From JBQTIY01 sp052387675 (GTDB lineage: Bacteria; Planctomycetota; B15-G4), in NCBI GenBank assembly GCA_052387675.1, contig JBQTIY010000010.1:62001-126000 (forward strand): a DNA stretch of 64,000 nucleotides, in the 5' to 3' direction. Positions 17,439-27,400 of the stretch are shown here, one piece after another. The notes beneath the pieces are model-generated. The model did no database searches. It was not told the DNA's origin and saw only the letters and a list, made by a program, of their open reading frames with translations. A program made the translations under genes and the position numbers. The number at the start of each line of letters is the position of its first letter. Positions within the stretch are counted from its first letter, which is position 1.

Positions 17439-19850
17439 TCAGCGGCGCGAGAAGGCCAAGGCGTCGGCCCAGGCCAGGGCCTGCACGGCATCGCCCTGGC
17501 GCTCGGCCCAGCGCTGCTGAGCGCCCAGAAACTGCTGGAGCGACGGCAGGCTGAAGAGCACATCGGCTTCATGGCGCAGGTGCAGCAGCGCCTGCGCGGT
17601 CACGCGCTCGAACTCCTCAGGCTGAGTCTGCGGCGCGCGCGAGAGCGCATCGAGCAGGCAGACATCCAGCCAGAAGTACGAAAGCTGGGCTAGCTCTCGG
17701 AAGCGCGGCAAAGCCGCCTCGATCCGGTCGCGCGCGAGGTCGGACTGTGCCAGGCGCAGCATCAGGTAGGTCGGCGAGTCGGCGAGCAGCGTGTGCATGG
17801 TCTGCTCGGCCAAGTCATGCTCATCCAGCGACTGCAGGATTTCCACTTCGCGCAGGCGCAGGCGCACCGGCGCCGACGGGTCCTCGGCCTCAAGCGCCGT
17901 GCGCCGCAGGCTCATTTCGTGCTGGACAGCACTCAGTGGCAGGGCGAGGCGGCCTGGGCCAGCCGGTTCGAGCGCCAGCAAGGCTCCGTGTCCCGAGCGC
18001 GGCAGATCAGCCAGAGCGCCGCCGTAAAGCAGCGAGGCTTCCGCCAGCGCGCCGAGAGCCGGCGCGCGTGCCCCCTGAAAGGCGTAGTGCGCCGCGAGGA
18101 GCTGCCAGGCGCGGTAGGCCTGCGGCCCGCGCGGATCCTGGCGCAGGGCTTCCTCGGCCAAGCGACGCACCGACTCGCGGCCCAAATCGAGGCGCGCCTC
18201 CATTTGCGCCAGTTCGAGCGTGAGGGGCGCGGCCTCGGGCATGAGCTTGCGTGCGCGCTGGAGTTCTTCCGCTGCGCGATGGAAGTCACCCTCTGCAGCA
18301 GCCGCTTGCGCCGTCTGCACGATCGGCGCCGGATCGAAGGGGCGCCAGAACTGCGCCGCGTCGCGGGACGGCGCTGCGTTGCCGATGGCGAGCCACAGAC
18401 CGACGGCCGCTAGCACGCCGGCCAGGACGAAGGTCCCGCGCGCGCGACTCGGCGCAGCGGCGGCGATGTGCGCCGGCTCCTCAGACTGCCGCCCGGCCTG
18501 CCAGAGTCCCAGCAGCACGAAGACCATGCTCGGATAGAGACTGTCTTGCGCGCCGCCCAGGTCGATGGCATTGCCGGCCCACAGCGCCAGCAGCGCGGCG
18601 CGGCAGCCCTGCGCCAGCAAGGCCTCGCGCGGCGGCAGGCGCAGGCTGGCTAGAAAAAGCAGCGCCAGGGCGAGCAGCCCGGGCCAGCCGAAGGCCTCGC
18701 CCACGGCGAGGACCACGCTGTGCGGGTGGTCGTCCTGCGGCAGGCCATCGAGCGCTCCTGGCCGCGCCTGCTGACCTTGCAGGAAGAGCGTGCCAGGGCC
18801 GTTCCCATACCAGGGCGCGGCCTCAAAGGTGGCGCGCCCGAGCGACCACATGCCGGAACGAAAGCTCACGGCCTTGTCGAGCATGCTGGGTGAGGCGCGC
18901 CCGATGGTCGGGTCGGTCAGGCCGCTCAGTGGCAAGAGCAGCGCGAGCGCCACGCCGAGCGGCAGGAGTCGCGCGGCCCAGGTGGCCAGGCGCCAGCGCG
19001 AGAGTCCGCAGAGCAGGAGCAAGGCGCCGAGTGCCACGCTCAGCAGCGCAGTGCGCGAGGCGACCGCAGCCAGTGCGCCCAGCGTGGGCAGCAGCGCGAG
19101 CAGCGCGAGGCCGCGCTGTCCTCGGCGGCCGCGCAGCAAGAGGGTGCCGCCCAACAGCATGGTCACGGCCAGATGCGGCACCGCGAGATTGGGATGCAGG
19201 CCGAGCGGTCGCAGACGCGTGCCCAGCACGGTCTCCAGCGGCAGGTTGAGTCCGTGCGCGACGAGCGGATAACTCGCCAGGGCCCCGAGGCAGGCCAGGC
19301 CCGTGCCGGCCACGATGACCCAGACCGGCTGCCAGGCGCGGGGGCCCGAGAAGAGCGTCGGCAGGAGGAAAGCCAGGCCAGCGGGCGGCAGCACATAGCC
19401 GAGCCAGAGCACGACGCCCTGCGGGAATCGCGTGCCGAAGAGGCCCGGCAGTGAGCAGAGCAGCACGACGAGCGCCAGCGCGGCGGGCAGTCCCGCGCGC
19501 AGCCCGGAAGCTCTGAGCGCCGGTGCTGCGACGGCAAGGCAGAGAGCCAGCACCAGCAGGCGTCCGCCGGCGTCCGCCGGCACGGCCTTCTGTCCGATGA
19601 GCGTCGTGGCGAGCAGAGCCAGCGCCAAGCAGCGCGCCACGGCGAGCCGGTCGCGCGAGCGCAGGATGGCGGAGGCGAAGCCTGCCGCGGCAGCAAGCCA
19701 CAGCACCACGAGCTCTGGCGGGCGGCCGAAGCTCTGCAGCCCGGCGTGCTCCAGGCCCGCGCGGAGATCCGCGGTGAAGGCGCCACCGAGGAAGAGCCAG
19801 GCCGCGAGCGCGGCGGAGACGTAGCGCAGCAGCGGCAAACCGGGCGGCAT
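17439..19850 (-). CDS. O-antigen ligase/polymerase-like membrane protein with TPR-like tail
   Basis: An 803-residue protein counted from ATG 19850; a TTG at 19865 in the same frame would add five residues. About 12 membrane segments fill residues 10-440. A large loop near ~340-385 with GNGPGTLFLQGQQARPGALDGLPQDDHPHSVVLAVGEAFGWPG matches the Wzy_C/WaaL signature, in which a His followed by hydrophobic helix contacts the lipid-linked glycan. From ~450 on the protein is soluble and helical with TPR-like units (AAEGDFHRAAEELQRARKLMPEAAPLTLELAQMEARLDLG). Such proteins polymerise or ligate glycans on the periplasmic face. It follows a lipoprotein gene closely. Confidence 0.75.
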   Translation of the reverse strand: MPPGLPLLRYVSAALAAWLFLGGAFTADLRAGLEHAGLQSFGRPPELVVLWLAAAAGFASAILRSRDRLAVARCLALALLATTLIGQKAVPADAGGRLLVLALCLAVAAPALRASGLRAGLPAALALVVLLCSLPGLFGTRFPQGVVLWLGYVLPPAGLAFLLPTLFSGPRAWQPVWVIVAGTGLACLGALASYPLVAHGLNLPLETVLGTRLRPLGLHPNLAVPHLAVTMLLGGTLLLRGRRGQRGLALLALLPTLGALAAVASRTALLSVALGALLLLCGLSRWRLATWAARLLPLGVALALLLPLSGLTDPTIGRASPSMLDKAVSFRSGMWSLGRATFEAAPWYGNGPGTLFLQGQQARPGALDGLPQDDHPHSVVLAVGEAFGWPGLLALALLFLASLRLPPREALLAQGCRAALLALWAGNAIDLGGAQDSLYPSMVFVLLGLWQAGRQSEEPAHIAAAAPSRARGTFVLAGVLAAVGLWLAIGNAAPSRDAAQFWRPFDPAPIVQTAQAAAAEGDFHRAAEELQRARKLMPEAAPLTLELAQMEARLDLGRESVRRLAEEALRQDPRGPQAYRAWQLLAAHYAFQGARAPALGALAEASLLYGGALADLPRSGHGALLALEPAGPGRLALPLSAVQHEMSLRRTALEAEDPSAPVRLRLREVEILQSLDEHDLAEQTMHTLLADSPTYLMLRLAQSDLARDRIEAALPRFRELAQLSYFWLDVCLLDALSRAPQTQPEEFERVTAQALLHLRHEADVLFSLPSLQQFLGAQQRWAERQGDAVQALAWADALAFSRR

Positions 19851-19867
19851 CGCCGGCGCGGGCAAGC

Positions 19868-20677
19868 TCAGCGCGGCGCCGGAGCGGGGGCCGGGGCCGG
19901 AGCCGGTGTTGGCGTCGGACTCACCGACGGCGTCGCCTCGTCTTGTGTCGGCTCATCGAGCTGGATGTCGCCGGGCTGCAGCGGCACACCAAACTCGAAA
20001 TCGGGCCGCAGCGGGCGCACGTCGTACTCGAAATAGTCCACGCGGCCGGGCAGGATGCGTGCAATTTCGCCGAGGCCCAAAAAGCCAAGCGCCAAACTGC
20101 TGGGCGAGTCGTCCTCTTCGCGGGCGGTGAGCCCGGCCAGCAGGCCCACGATCTCCCAACTCTCGTTGCGCAGCACGTAGAGTCCGGCGCCGCGCTCCTC
20201 GCGCGCCAGGGTCAGCGCGGAGCGGCCGGAGGGCGGCAGAATCCAGTCGCCGTGCGTGCCGTTGCGCCACAACTCCACTTCTTCCATAACGGGCTCATCG
20301 CGTTTGCTGCGGAGCGCCAGATAGATCTGCTCGCCGGGCTGCGGCAGCGCACGGGCCAGGCGGCCCTCGCGCAGCACGGCCGTGAGCGGCCGCACGACGG
20401 CCAAGTGTTCGTTGCTGCGTTCGAGCTGTCCCCAGTCGCGCACGAGCGAATTGCCGACCGGGAATTGGATCTCGAAGCGGTCGCCGATCTTGAACTCCTG
20501 GCTGGCGAGCACGAGCACGCCGTCCTCGGTGGAGAGCCCGATCATGGGCAGCCCCGTCTTGCCCTCGGGCCACAGACGCGTGTAGTGCGAGGGCGGCGGC
20601 CCGGCGCAGCCGGCCAGCAGGGTGAGCAGTGCGAAGAGTGCGAGGCAGGGCAGAAGGCGGCGTTGCGCAGGCAGCAT
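19868..20677 (-). CDS. Lipoprotein of unknown function
   Basis: A 269-residue product from ATG 20677, placed so that the signal MLPAQRRLLPCLALFALLTLLAGC ends in the lipobox LLAGC. The mature part is beta-rich (GLSTEDGVLVLASQEFKIGDRFEIQFP, PGEQIYLALRSKRDEP) and may be one compact domain. The C-terminus is a low-complexity PTPTPAPAPAPAPAP tail that could span or touch the cell wall. It ends a few bases before the O-antigen-ligase-like gene on the same strand. No family recognised. Confidence 0.65.
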   Translation of the reverse strand: MLPAQRRLLPCLALFALLTLLAGCAGPPPSHYTRLWPEGKTGLPMIGLSTEDGVLVLASQEFKIGDRFEIQFPVGNSLVRDWGQLERSNEHLAVVRPLTAVLREGRLARALPQPGEQIYLALRSKRDEPVMEEVELWRNGTHGDWILPPSGRSALTLAREERGAGLYVLRNESWEIVGLLAGLTAREEDDSPSSLALGFLGLGEIARILPGRVDYFEYDVRPLRPDFEFGVPLQPGDIQLDEPTQDEATPSVSPTPTPAPAPAPAPAPR

Positions 20678-20749
20678 GCGGCCGACGTTAGCGCAGCCTC
20701 CCCGGGCGAACAAGGCGCCCGGCGGGAGCAGGGCGCCCGCGGACAGTGC

Positions 20750-22687
20750 TCAGCCCTTCTTGGCCGCCGCGAGGTCGTCCGCGAAGATCGGCACGTCCTT
20801 GAGCGCCACCCAGCCCAGTTCCCAAGCTTCCTTGCCGGGCAGGAGTTCGCCGGGGCGTTCGGGGTCGGGGTCGCGCCATGACTGCCAGATGTGGTCGCGG
20901 GCCGTGACCTTGCCGGCACGAATCAGTTCGCGCAAGTCGGCGGTGCTGAGGTCCTTGATGTTCTCCGGGGCGGTCTGGCCCTGGACGAAGTAGGGCGCCA
21001 CGTGCCAATTGCGCTGGTCGTTCACGACAACGGCCGCCTCGGCCTCGAGCCGCGTGCGGCGCTTCTCGCGCTCGGCCTCGACTCTGGAAATGATGCCGTC
21101 GTGCTGGAACTTGACGAAGAAGGCATTGGGCGCAACGGCCAGAGCGATGGTCGCCAGGCTCACGGCCCGGTCCAGATCCTGAACGGAACTGTCCAGGACC
21201 AGGATCTCGGCGGCCTCCAAGTAGTTGGCTGCTTGGAGCGGATCGAAATGAATGGCCCGCTGGATGACGTCCCAGGCGCGTTCGATATCCGGCGGAAAGA
21301 GCTCGACGGTTTCGCCGGGTTCCTTGATGCCACCCTCGCGCAGCATCTCGGCGTAATCGCGGTAGCAGTCGTCGACCTCAATGCCCAGCGTGACGGCCTT
21401 CTCGTAACACTCGGCCGCCGTCTTCACGTGCGAGTCGTCTTCCTGGGGATTGCGCAGCGCCATGCGCGCCGCCAGGTACCAGGCCGTCGGACTGAGTTCG
21501 CCGTAGGCTTGCTCGATATAGGCCAGCCATTCCTTTTCCAGCGTCTCGAGGCTCTTGCCCATGCGCTTCTCGAAGGCCAGCAGCAGATTGTCGAGGGTGA
21601 CCTCCTTGAGCGAGCCCTTCACGTTGGAGTAGCTCTTGATCTCGATGTCGAGGTCGCGGTTGTTGCCCAGGTTGGCGAAGAAGTTGCGGAAGGTCTTGGC
21701 GTACTCGGGTGACTGCATGAGGAAGTGCACGAAGGACCAAGCCACCGCATAGTGACGGGCGCGGAACTCGGGCTGCTCGGTGGTGAGCACTTCGCGCAGG
21801 GTCATGAATTCGCCGGCAGCCTTGTCGGTGCGCAGTGAAACGATGCGCCCGAACTGCAGGCCGCCTACGTGGAACTTGCCCTTCTCGTCGATGTGCGTGG
21901 TGCCGTAGTACTCCGCCATGCCCTCGTTCAGCCAGATCGGATAGCGGAACTGCGTGTCAATCAGATAGGTGAGCAGGTGGTTGCCCTCGTGGAAGAGGGT
22001 GTCGCGGGTTGTCTCCGGATCGTCCTGATCGTGGTAGAGCTGCAGTTCCTTGGTGGGGAAGCTGAAGAAACCCCCGACGCCGTAGGGGACTCCCGTCACG
22101 CGCAAGAAGTCCGTGTAGTTGCGGTACAGGAAGAACTGCATCTTCCCGCGCACTTCGCCCGGCGAGAGCGAGATGCCCCAGTCATCGGTGAAGTACTTGT
22201 AGAAGGCCTCGAGCCGCTCGATGTACTCGCGCCGCACTTCCTCGGTGCAGTTCGACTTGAAGACGAAGTGGCGTGTTTCCTCAGTGACCGCGTTGCGCCA
22301 GTCCTGTAGGCGCTTGGCCTCCTCGATGGCGGCCTTGTCGGCGTCGGCGCGCTTTTTCAGCTCGCCGGCCCGCCGGTCCTTGCTCATCCAGTTGCCTTCG
22401 AAGATCACCCAGCCCTTCTTGAGGTAGTCCTCCTCCTTCTTGTTCTTGGGGACGTAGTTCTCGAGGTTCTCGACGAAGGTCTTCTCGATCAGGTCGGCGC
22501 GAATGGGCACCGTCGTGCCGCGAATCTCGAGGCGCACAAACTCGGTGTCGTTGGAGGGCAGAATCGTGCCCTCAATCGTGCGGCCGTCCTTGAGCAGCAC
22601 GCGATCGAAGAGCAGCGTGGCGGGGGCTGCGGGTGCCAGCAGCAGCAGCGCTGCGAGTGCGATCAGGCTGCGGGCCGGCAGGAGCAT
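20750..22687 (-). CDS. Secreted DUF1570-like gluzincin with C-terminal GYF-like domain
   Basis: A 645-residue protein from ATG 22687, chosen because it opens a signal peptide (MLLPARSLIALAALLLLAPAAPA). Residues ~25-75 resemble an LSM-like strand module (VLLKDGRTIEGTILPSNDTEFVRLEI). The peptidase-like core has TLFHEGNHLLTYLID (H233, E234, H237) and PIWLNEGMAEYYG (E255), the zinc-binding layout of DUF1570 proteins common in planctomycetes. Helical, TPR-like sequence follows, and the last ~85 residues (WHVAPYFVQGQTAPENIKDLSTADLRELIRAGKVTARDHIWQ) resemble a GYF_2 adaptor domain. The gene follows another gluzincin gene by 28 bases. The substrate is unknown. Confidence 0.75.
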   Translation of the reverse strand: MLLPARSLIALAALLLLAPAAPATLLFDRVLLKDGRTIEGTILPSNDTEFVRLEIRGTTVPIRADLIEKTFVENLENYVPKNKKEEDYLKKGWVIFEGNWMSKDRRAGELKKRADADKAAIEEAKRLQDWRNAVTEETRHFVFKSNCTEEVRREYIERLEAFYKYFTDDWGISLSPGEVRGKMQFFLYRNYTDFLRVTGVPYGVGGFFSFPTKELQLYHDQDDPETTRDTLFHEGNHLLTYLIDTQFRYPIWLNEGMAEYYGTTHIDEKGKFHVGGLQFGRIVSLRTDKAAGEFMTLREVLTTEQPEFRARHYAVAWSFVHFLMQSPEYAKTFRNFFANLGNNRDLDIEIKSYSNVKGSLKEVTLDNLLLAFEKRMGKSLETLEKEWLAYIEQAYGELSPTAWYLAARMALRNPQEDDSHVKTAAECYEKAVTLGIEVDDCYRDYAEMLREGGIKEPGETVELFPPDIERAWDVIQRAIHFDPLQAANYLEAAEILVLDSSVQDLDRAVSLATIALAVAPNAFFVKFQHDGIISRVEAEREKRRTRLEAEAAVVVNDQRNWHVAPYFVQGQTAPENIKDLSTADLRELIRAGKVTARDHIWQSWRDPDPERPGELLPGKEAWELGWVALKDVPIFADDLAAAKKG

Positions 22688-22715
22688 CGGGGCGCCTGCG
22701 CGCGCCCGGGCAGAC

Positions 22716-24308
22716 TCAGAGCTTTTCGGCATAGTCGTAAAAGGCCTTCTGGAGCTTGTCCCAGTCGGCATCGGTCCAGTGGGAAAAGGTCTTTTGGTAA
22801 GCCAAGTCCTGGACGTCGCCCATATAGGCGCTGCTGGCTAGGCCGTAGAAGGCTTCCGGACTCTGCGGCGATTCGGCGGACGAGCCCTTCTCCGCCTTCT
22901 CCGCTTCGGCGTGCGCCTTCTTCATTTCGCGCTCGGCAATCTCATGCCGCGCGGCCACGAGGTTGTCCAGGTACTCGGGCATGATGCGCTTCCAGAGCGG
23001 ATCGAGACTCTTGCCCTCGCGCAGCATGTGCACGATGGCCCAGCCTTGCGGGTAGTAAGCCACGGGCAGCGAGCCGCCGCGGTGGTCGTAGTAGTCGTTC
23101 CGGTGATAGCGGAACAACTCCTTGAGCGGCGCCGCCGCGCCCTCGTCGAGTGACTTGCCTTGGCGAGCGGCCCGCACCATGTCCTTGATGAAGCCGGCGC
23201 GCGCCACGCCTCCGGGCAGATCGCCGTAGCCGGTCACGCGATAGGTCTTGGTGAGCTTGGCGCCGCCGAAGTAATCCCCCTGGCCTTCGTTGTACCAGGA
23301 GTGCGGAGCGAGCTCGCCGTAGAAGTAATAGATGTACTGGTGGAAGGCTTCGTGATTCAGCACCGCGAGCGTGTCGCTGCGCGGAGCTTGGTCATAGAAG
23401 ACGAGTTCACGGTGAGCCGACGCCCAGTAGCCGGCCACGCCGCCGCCCATACCGCTGTAGCCCGCAAACTCTTCTTGGCTGTTGCAGACGCGCACGATCG
23501 AGACGGCCTTGATGGGCTTGTCGGGCGGATAGAACTTCTCGTACTCGTCGCGCATGCCCTCGATCTGCTCGGACATTTGCTTCACGAAGGCCTTCTCGGC
23601 GTTGTAGAGGAACAGGTAGCGCTTGGTGCGCAGGTGGCTCCAGCCGGGCGGCAGCTTGTCGATCTGCTTCTTTAGGAACTTGTCCTGGTCGTCGAGCTGG
23701 GAGTCCTCGTCCTCCTTGGCCGCCAGGTCGGCCTTGGGAATGCGCTTGAAGGAACGCGCCGCTTTGGAGAACTCGCCTTCGGCTTTCTTGAAACGGTCAC
23801 TGAGCGCAAGGCCTTCGAAGAGAAAGACGCCGTCCTCCTGCTCGATGAGGGCCACGTAGGCTTTCAGGTACTCAGCCGTGGAGGGCTTGATGTGCAACTC
23901 GCGGCCCTTGATGCCGGCGATCGTGATCTTGCCGTCGTGCTCGATCTCGTAGTAGCCGAAGGCCTGCTCGAGATAGCGCATGGCCGACTCCATCGGATCG
24001 CTCGACATCGACATCTGTCCGGAGCCGTCGATAGTGATGTCCAGGTTGGACTTGCCGTAGAGGCGCACCTCGAACATGGCGTTGTAGGCGCTGTAACCCT
24101 GCGGTCCGCCCTGATCGGCCTGCTCGGCCTGGTACTTGGCCACCGCGCGCATCTCGGTGGGGTTTAGCGCCACCGACTTGAAGTCCTTGGGCGGCTTGAA
24201 CTGGAAGCCGTACTTGGTGTCTTTGTGAAGCGCTTGCGTGGATCCGGCCGGAGCCAGGAGCAGCAGCAAGGCGCTGGCGGCCAAAAGGCGTCGCAGGCCA
24301 TGAGCCAT
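22716..24308 (-). CDS. Secreted gluzincin-like protein (DUF1570-type)
   Basis: A 530-residue exported protein, signal MAHGLRRLLAASALLLLLAPAGSTQA. The N-terminal half (to ~190) is a separate domain resembling a PsbP/lipoprotein-like fold with a basic, helical end. The C-terminal half has VLNHEAFHQYIYYFYGELAPHSWYNEGQGDYFGG, giving H319, E320, H323 and E341 as putative zinc ligands and base. Ribosome site GAGGA eight bases before ATG. The first gene of a two-gene unit with the next gluzincin, and divergent from the large repeat protein at 24422. The two neighbours share layout but not obvious close sequence identity. Confidence 0.72.
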   Translation of the reverse strand: MAHGLRRLLAASALLLLLAPAGSTQALHKDTKYGFQFKPPKDFKSVALNPTEMRAVAKYQAEQADQGGPQGYSAYNAMFEVRLYGKSNLDITIDGSGQMSMSSDPMESAMRYLEQAFGYYEIEHDGKITIAGIKGRELHIKPSTAEYLKAYVALIEQEDGVFLFEGLALSDRFKKAEGEFSKAARSFKRIPKADLAAKEDEDSQLDDQDKFLKKQIDKLPPGWSHLRTKRYLFLYNAEKAFVKQMSEQIEGMRDEYEKFYPPDKPIKAVSIVRVCNSQEEFAGYSGMGGGVAGYWASAHRELVFYDQAPRSDTLAVLNHEAFHQYIYYFYGELAPHSWYNEGQGDYFGGAKLTKTYRVTGYGDLPGGVARAGFIKDMVRAARQGKSLDEGAAAPLKELFRYHRNDYYDHRGGSLPVAYYPQGWAIVHMLREGKSLDPLWKRIMPEYLDNLVAARHEIAEREMKKAHAEAEKAEKGSSAESPQSPEAFYGLASSAYMGDVQDLAYQKTFSHWTDADWDKLQKAFYDYAEKL

Positions 24309-24391
24309 GGGAGAGTCCTCACATTGCGTCGCGCGGCACTGCGGCGTCGGGCCCTTTCCGGGTGCACGCCAACGCGCAGGCTAAGCCTTCG

Positions 24392-24397
24392 TATGAT
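24392..24397 (+). promoter_or_regulatory. Candidate -10 element TATGAT
   Basis: TATGAT stands in an otherwise GC-rich 113-base divergent gap, 24 bases before the chosen GTG of the large repeat protein. No convincing -35 is visible at the expected distance. Confidence 0.3.
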
Positions 24398-24421
24398 ACA
24401 GAAACTCATCGGGAGCACGAC

Positions 24422-27400
24422 GTGAACGGCAGCGCAAGGGCAGTGGTGTTGTCGGCAGTTGTCGCGCTCGCGGGGACAGCCGCGATTTGGATGTTGGTGA
24501 GCGGCGAGGATGACGCGGCGGACTCGGCGGGAGAACAGGCCCGGCTGACAACCCCGTCAGCAGAGACGGCGCCCGGCTTCGCCGCCAATTCCCTCGTGCC
24601 GGCGCGGCCCGAGGCCGAGCCCATGTCGCTGCCGCCCGCATCCCTGGCCGGCCACGTGGATGGCGCAGCAGCACTACAGGCCGCCCAACTGACCGCTACG
24701 GCGGCGGCGCGTGTGCCCACGACGATCGTCGGCCGCGCCGTGGATCCGGCCGGGCGGCCCATCGAAGGGGCCAAGATCACCTTCGTTGAAGACCCCTTCT
24801 CGGCAGTGCTGCGCCGCGCCGGACGTCGCGGCAGTTCCACAGAGACGGCTCAGGCGAAAGTTCCGGAACTGCCCTTCGCCATGACCGACCGTCAGGGGCA
24901 ATTCCGCATCGAGACAAGTCTCGACGGCGAGGCCGAGGACGATGACCTGCCCTTCGCTGATTCGCGGCCGACGCTCGTGGCCACGAACGAGGCCTTCGCG
25001 ACGGCCCTGCATCCGTGCACCGGCTTGGTGGGCGGTGACTACGACGCCGGCCAGATCGTTTTGGAGCGTGGCGCCTGGATTTCGGGACGTGTCATTGACG
25101 AAGCCGGGCGGCCGCTGGCCGGCGCGGAGATTCGCGCGCAAGACGCTTCTGCTTTCGGCTCGCGGCGGTCTGGTGGGCCGATGTTGCTCGGCGGCCTAGC
25201 CGGAGAGTTCGGGGCCGTGACCACCGGCAGCGACGGCCGCTTCTCGGTCGCGGGCCTCGCGGCGGGGGAAGCCACGGTGTCGGCGCGCAGCAGCGGCCGC
25301 CGCGTGGCGGTCACCGAGCCGGTCAAGCTGGAAGCGGGACGCGGCGCCGATGTGGGCGACCTGACACTGGATCCGGGCGTCTCAATCTCCGGCTATGTCC
25401 TCGATGAGGCCGGCCGCCCGCTGCCAGGCGCCCAAGTGAGCGTGTCGAGCATGGCGCGCCTCATGCTGAATCGCCTTGAGGATTTGCCGCGGCAGCAACT
25501 CTGGCAGGAGTTCGGGCAACGCGAACTCACCGGCCTGGACGGCAGCTTCGAAGTCTCCGGGCTGGCCGGCGGTAACTACAACGTCCATGTGCAGGCCGAA
25601 GGCTGCGAACCGCTCGAGCGCGAAAACGTGCCGGCCGGAACGCGCGATCTCAAGCTGCAGCCGCATCCCTATGGCGGAGTCCTCGTGCGCCTCATCGCGT
25701 CGGGCACGGGCGCGGCCGTTCCGTCGGCGCTGCTCGTGGCGCGGCCCACCCAGGAAGACGGCTTCTCTTTCGGGCCGCGCGGCGAAGCCTCGCCGGTGCT
25801 CGTCGGTGCAGAGGCACTCTCGGCTGCTGGCCGATCGGGCGATCCGGCGGGTGCCTACTTCGTGCGCAATGCGGGGCGCTTCGGCACCGACCTCGTCGTG
25901 CAGGCCGACGGCTTCGCCACGAGTGCACACAGTTTGCCCGGCGTGCCCTCGGCTGCAGTTCTGGAGCAGACGCTCACACTGCTCGGTGAGTCGGTGGTGG
26001 AGGGCTTTGTGCGCGACGCACAGGGCCAGCCTGTCGTCGGGGCCAGCCTCACGCTCAGCCGCCCGGAGCCGCCGCAAGAGGGCTTTAGTTTCGGCGCCGA
26101 TCGTGTCGAGCGCCGCTTCTCGCGCGCGGTCCGCGCTGGTGACGGCGGCGATGAGGCAGAAGTGAATGCTGAGCGGCACACGGCGCGCTCCGGTGTCGAT
26201 GGCGGCTTCAAGCTGCGCGGCCTCTCGGCCGGCGACTGGGAACTGGGTGTCGCCGCCACGGGCTTCGTCGAGCCCCCAGCCAAGCCGCTGACTCTGGCCG
26301 ACGGCGCCTCGCGCCGCGATCTGGAACTCGTCCTGGTGCAGGCCGGTGCCATCGCCGGGCTGGTCCTCGAGGCCAACGGCCTGCCCGCCGCCGGTGTCGA
26401 AGTCACGGCACGTTCTGCGGCGGCGCCGGCCGAACAGCCGCAAGGCGACCTGCCGGCGGGCGTGCGGCTGCCTCGCTTCCTGCGCAACCGCGGCCCTGCG
26501 CAGGGCGAGGGGCGCGCACGCACCGACGCGCTCGGCAACTACCGCATCGAGGGCCTGGACGCCGGCGGGTACGCCGTGCAGGTTTCCTCCGGGCCGCGTG
26601 GCGCCTCGTCCTTCGGCGGGGGCGCGATGATGATCGTGCTGGACGGCGCAGAGGAGTCGCAGGGTGAGCCGGTGACCATGGCGCGCGTCGTGGCGGGCGC
26701 CGACACGCGCGTGGACCTCAAGCGCAATCCACGCGGACAGATCAGCGGGCGCGTGCTGGCCGGCGGCGCGCCCGTGGAGGGCGTCTCGGTGCGCATGCGG
26801 CCGCGCGGTGGGCTGCCCTTCGGCGGCAACGAAGCGACCACCGACGCGCGCGGCGACTTCCTTTTCGAGGACGTCACGGCGGGTGAGTACGTCCTCAGCA
26901 CCACGGCGCCGGGCGCGGCCCTCGAAGAGCGGGTTGAACTCGAGTTGGCCGCCGGTCAGTCACAGCGTGCCGATCTCATCTTCGATGGCGCCACGGTGAG
27001 CGGCCGCGTTGTGCTGAAGGGCACGGACACGGGCGCGGCGGGCGTGACCCTCGTGGCAGCCAAGGCCAAGGAGGGCGCCGAGCCCGAGGAGGCCTTCGAG
27101 ATGTCCTTTGCGATCGTGACGCGCGACGATCGTGGCGGCGGCGGCGGCATGACGATGGATCTCGGCGGCGGTGCCGCCTCACAGGTGCGCACCGATGCAG
27201 AAGGCCGCTTCGAGTTGCGCTACCTCAAGCCGGGGCGCTACAGCATTGAGGCACGCGGCGGCGGCTACCTCGAGGCGCGCGTGGGTGACGTCGAGGTGCT
27301 TGATCGTGAGCACAAGGACGACCTCAAGCTCGAGGTCGTGCGCGGCGCGGTCGTGGAGGGCCAGGTGCGCGACGGACTCACCGGCGCACGGCTGGACAAG

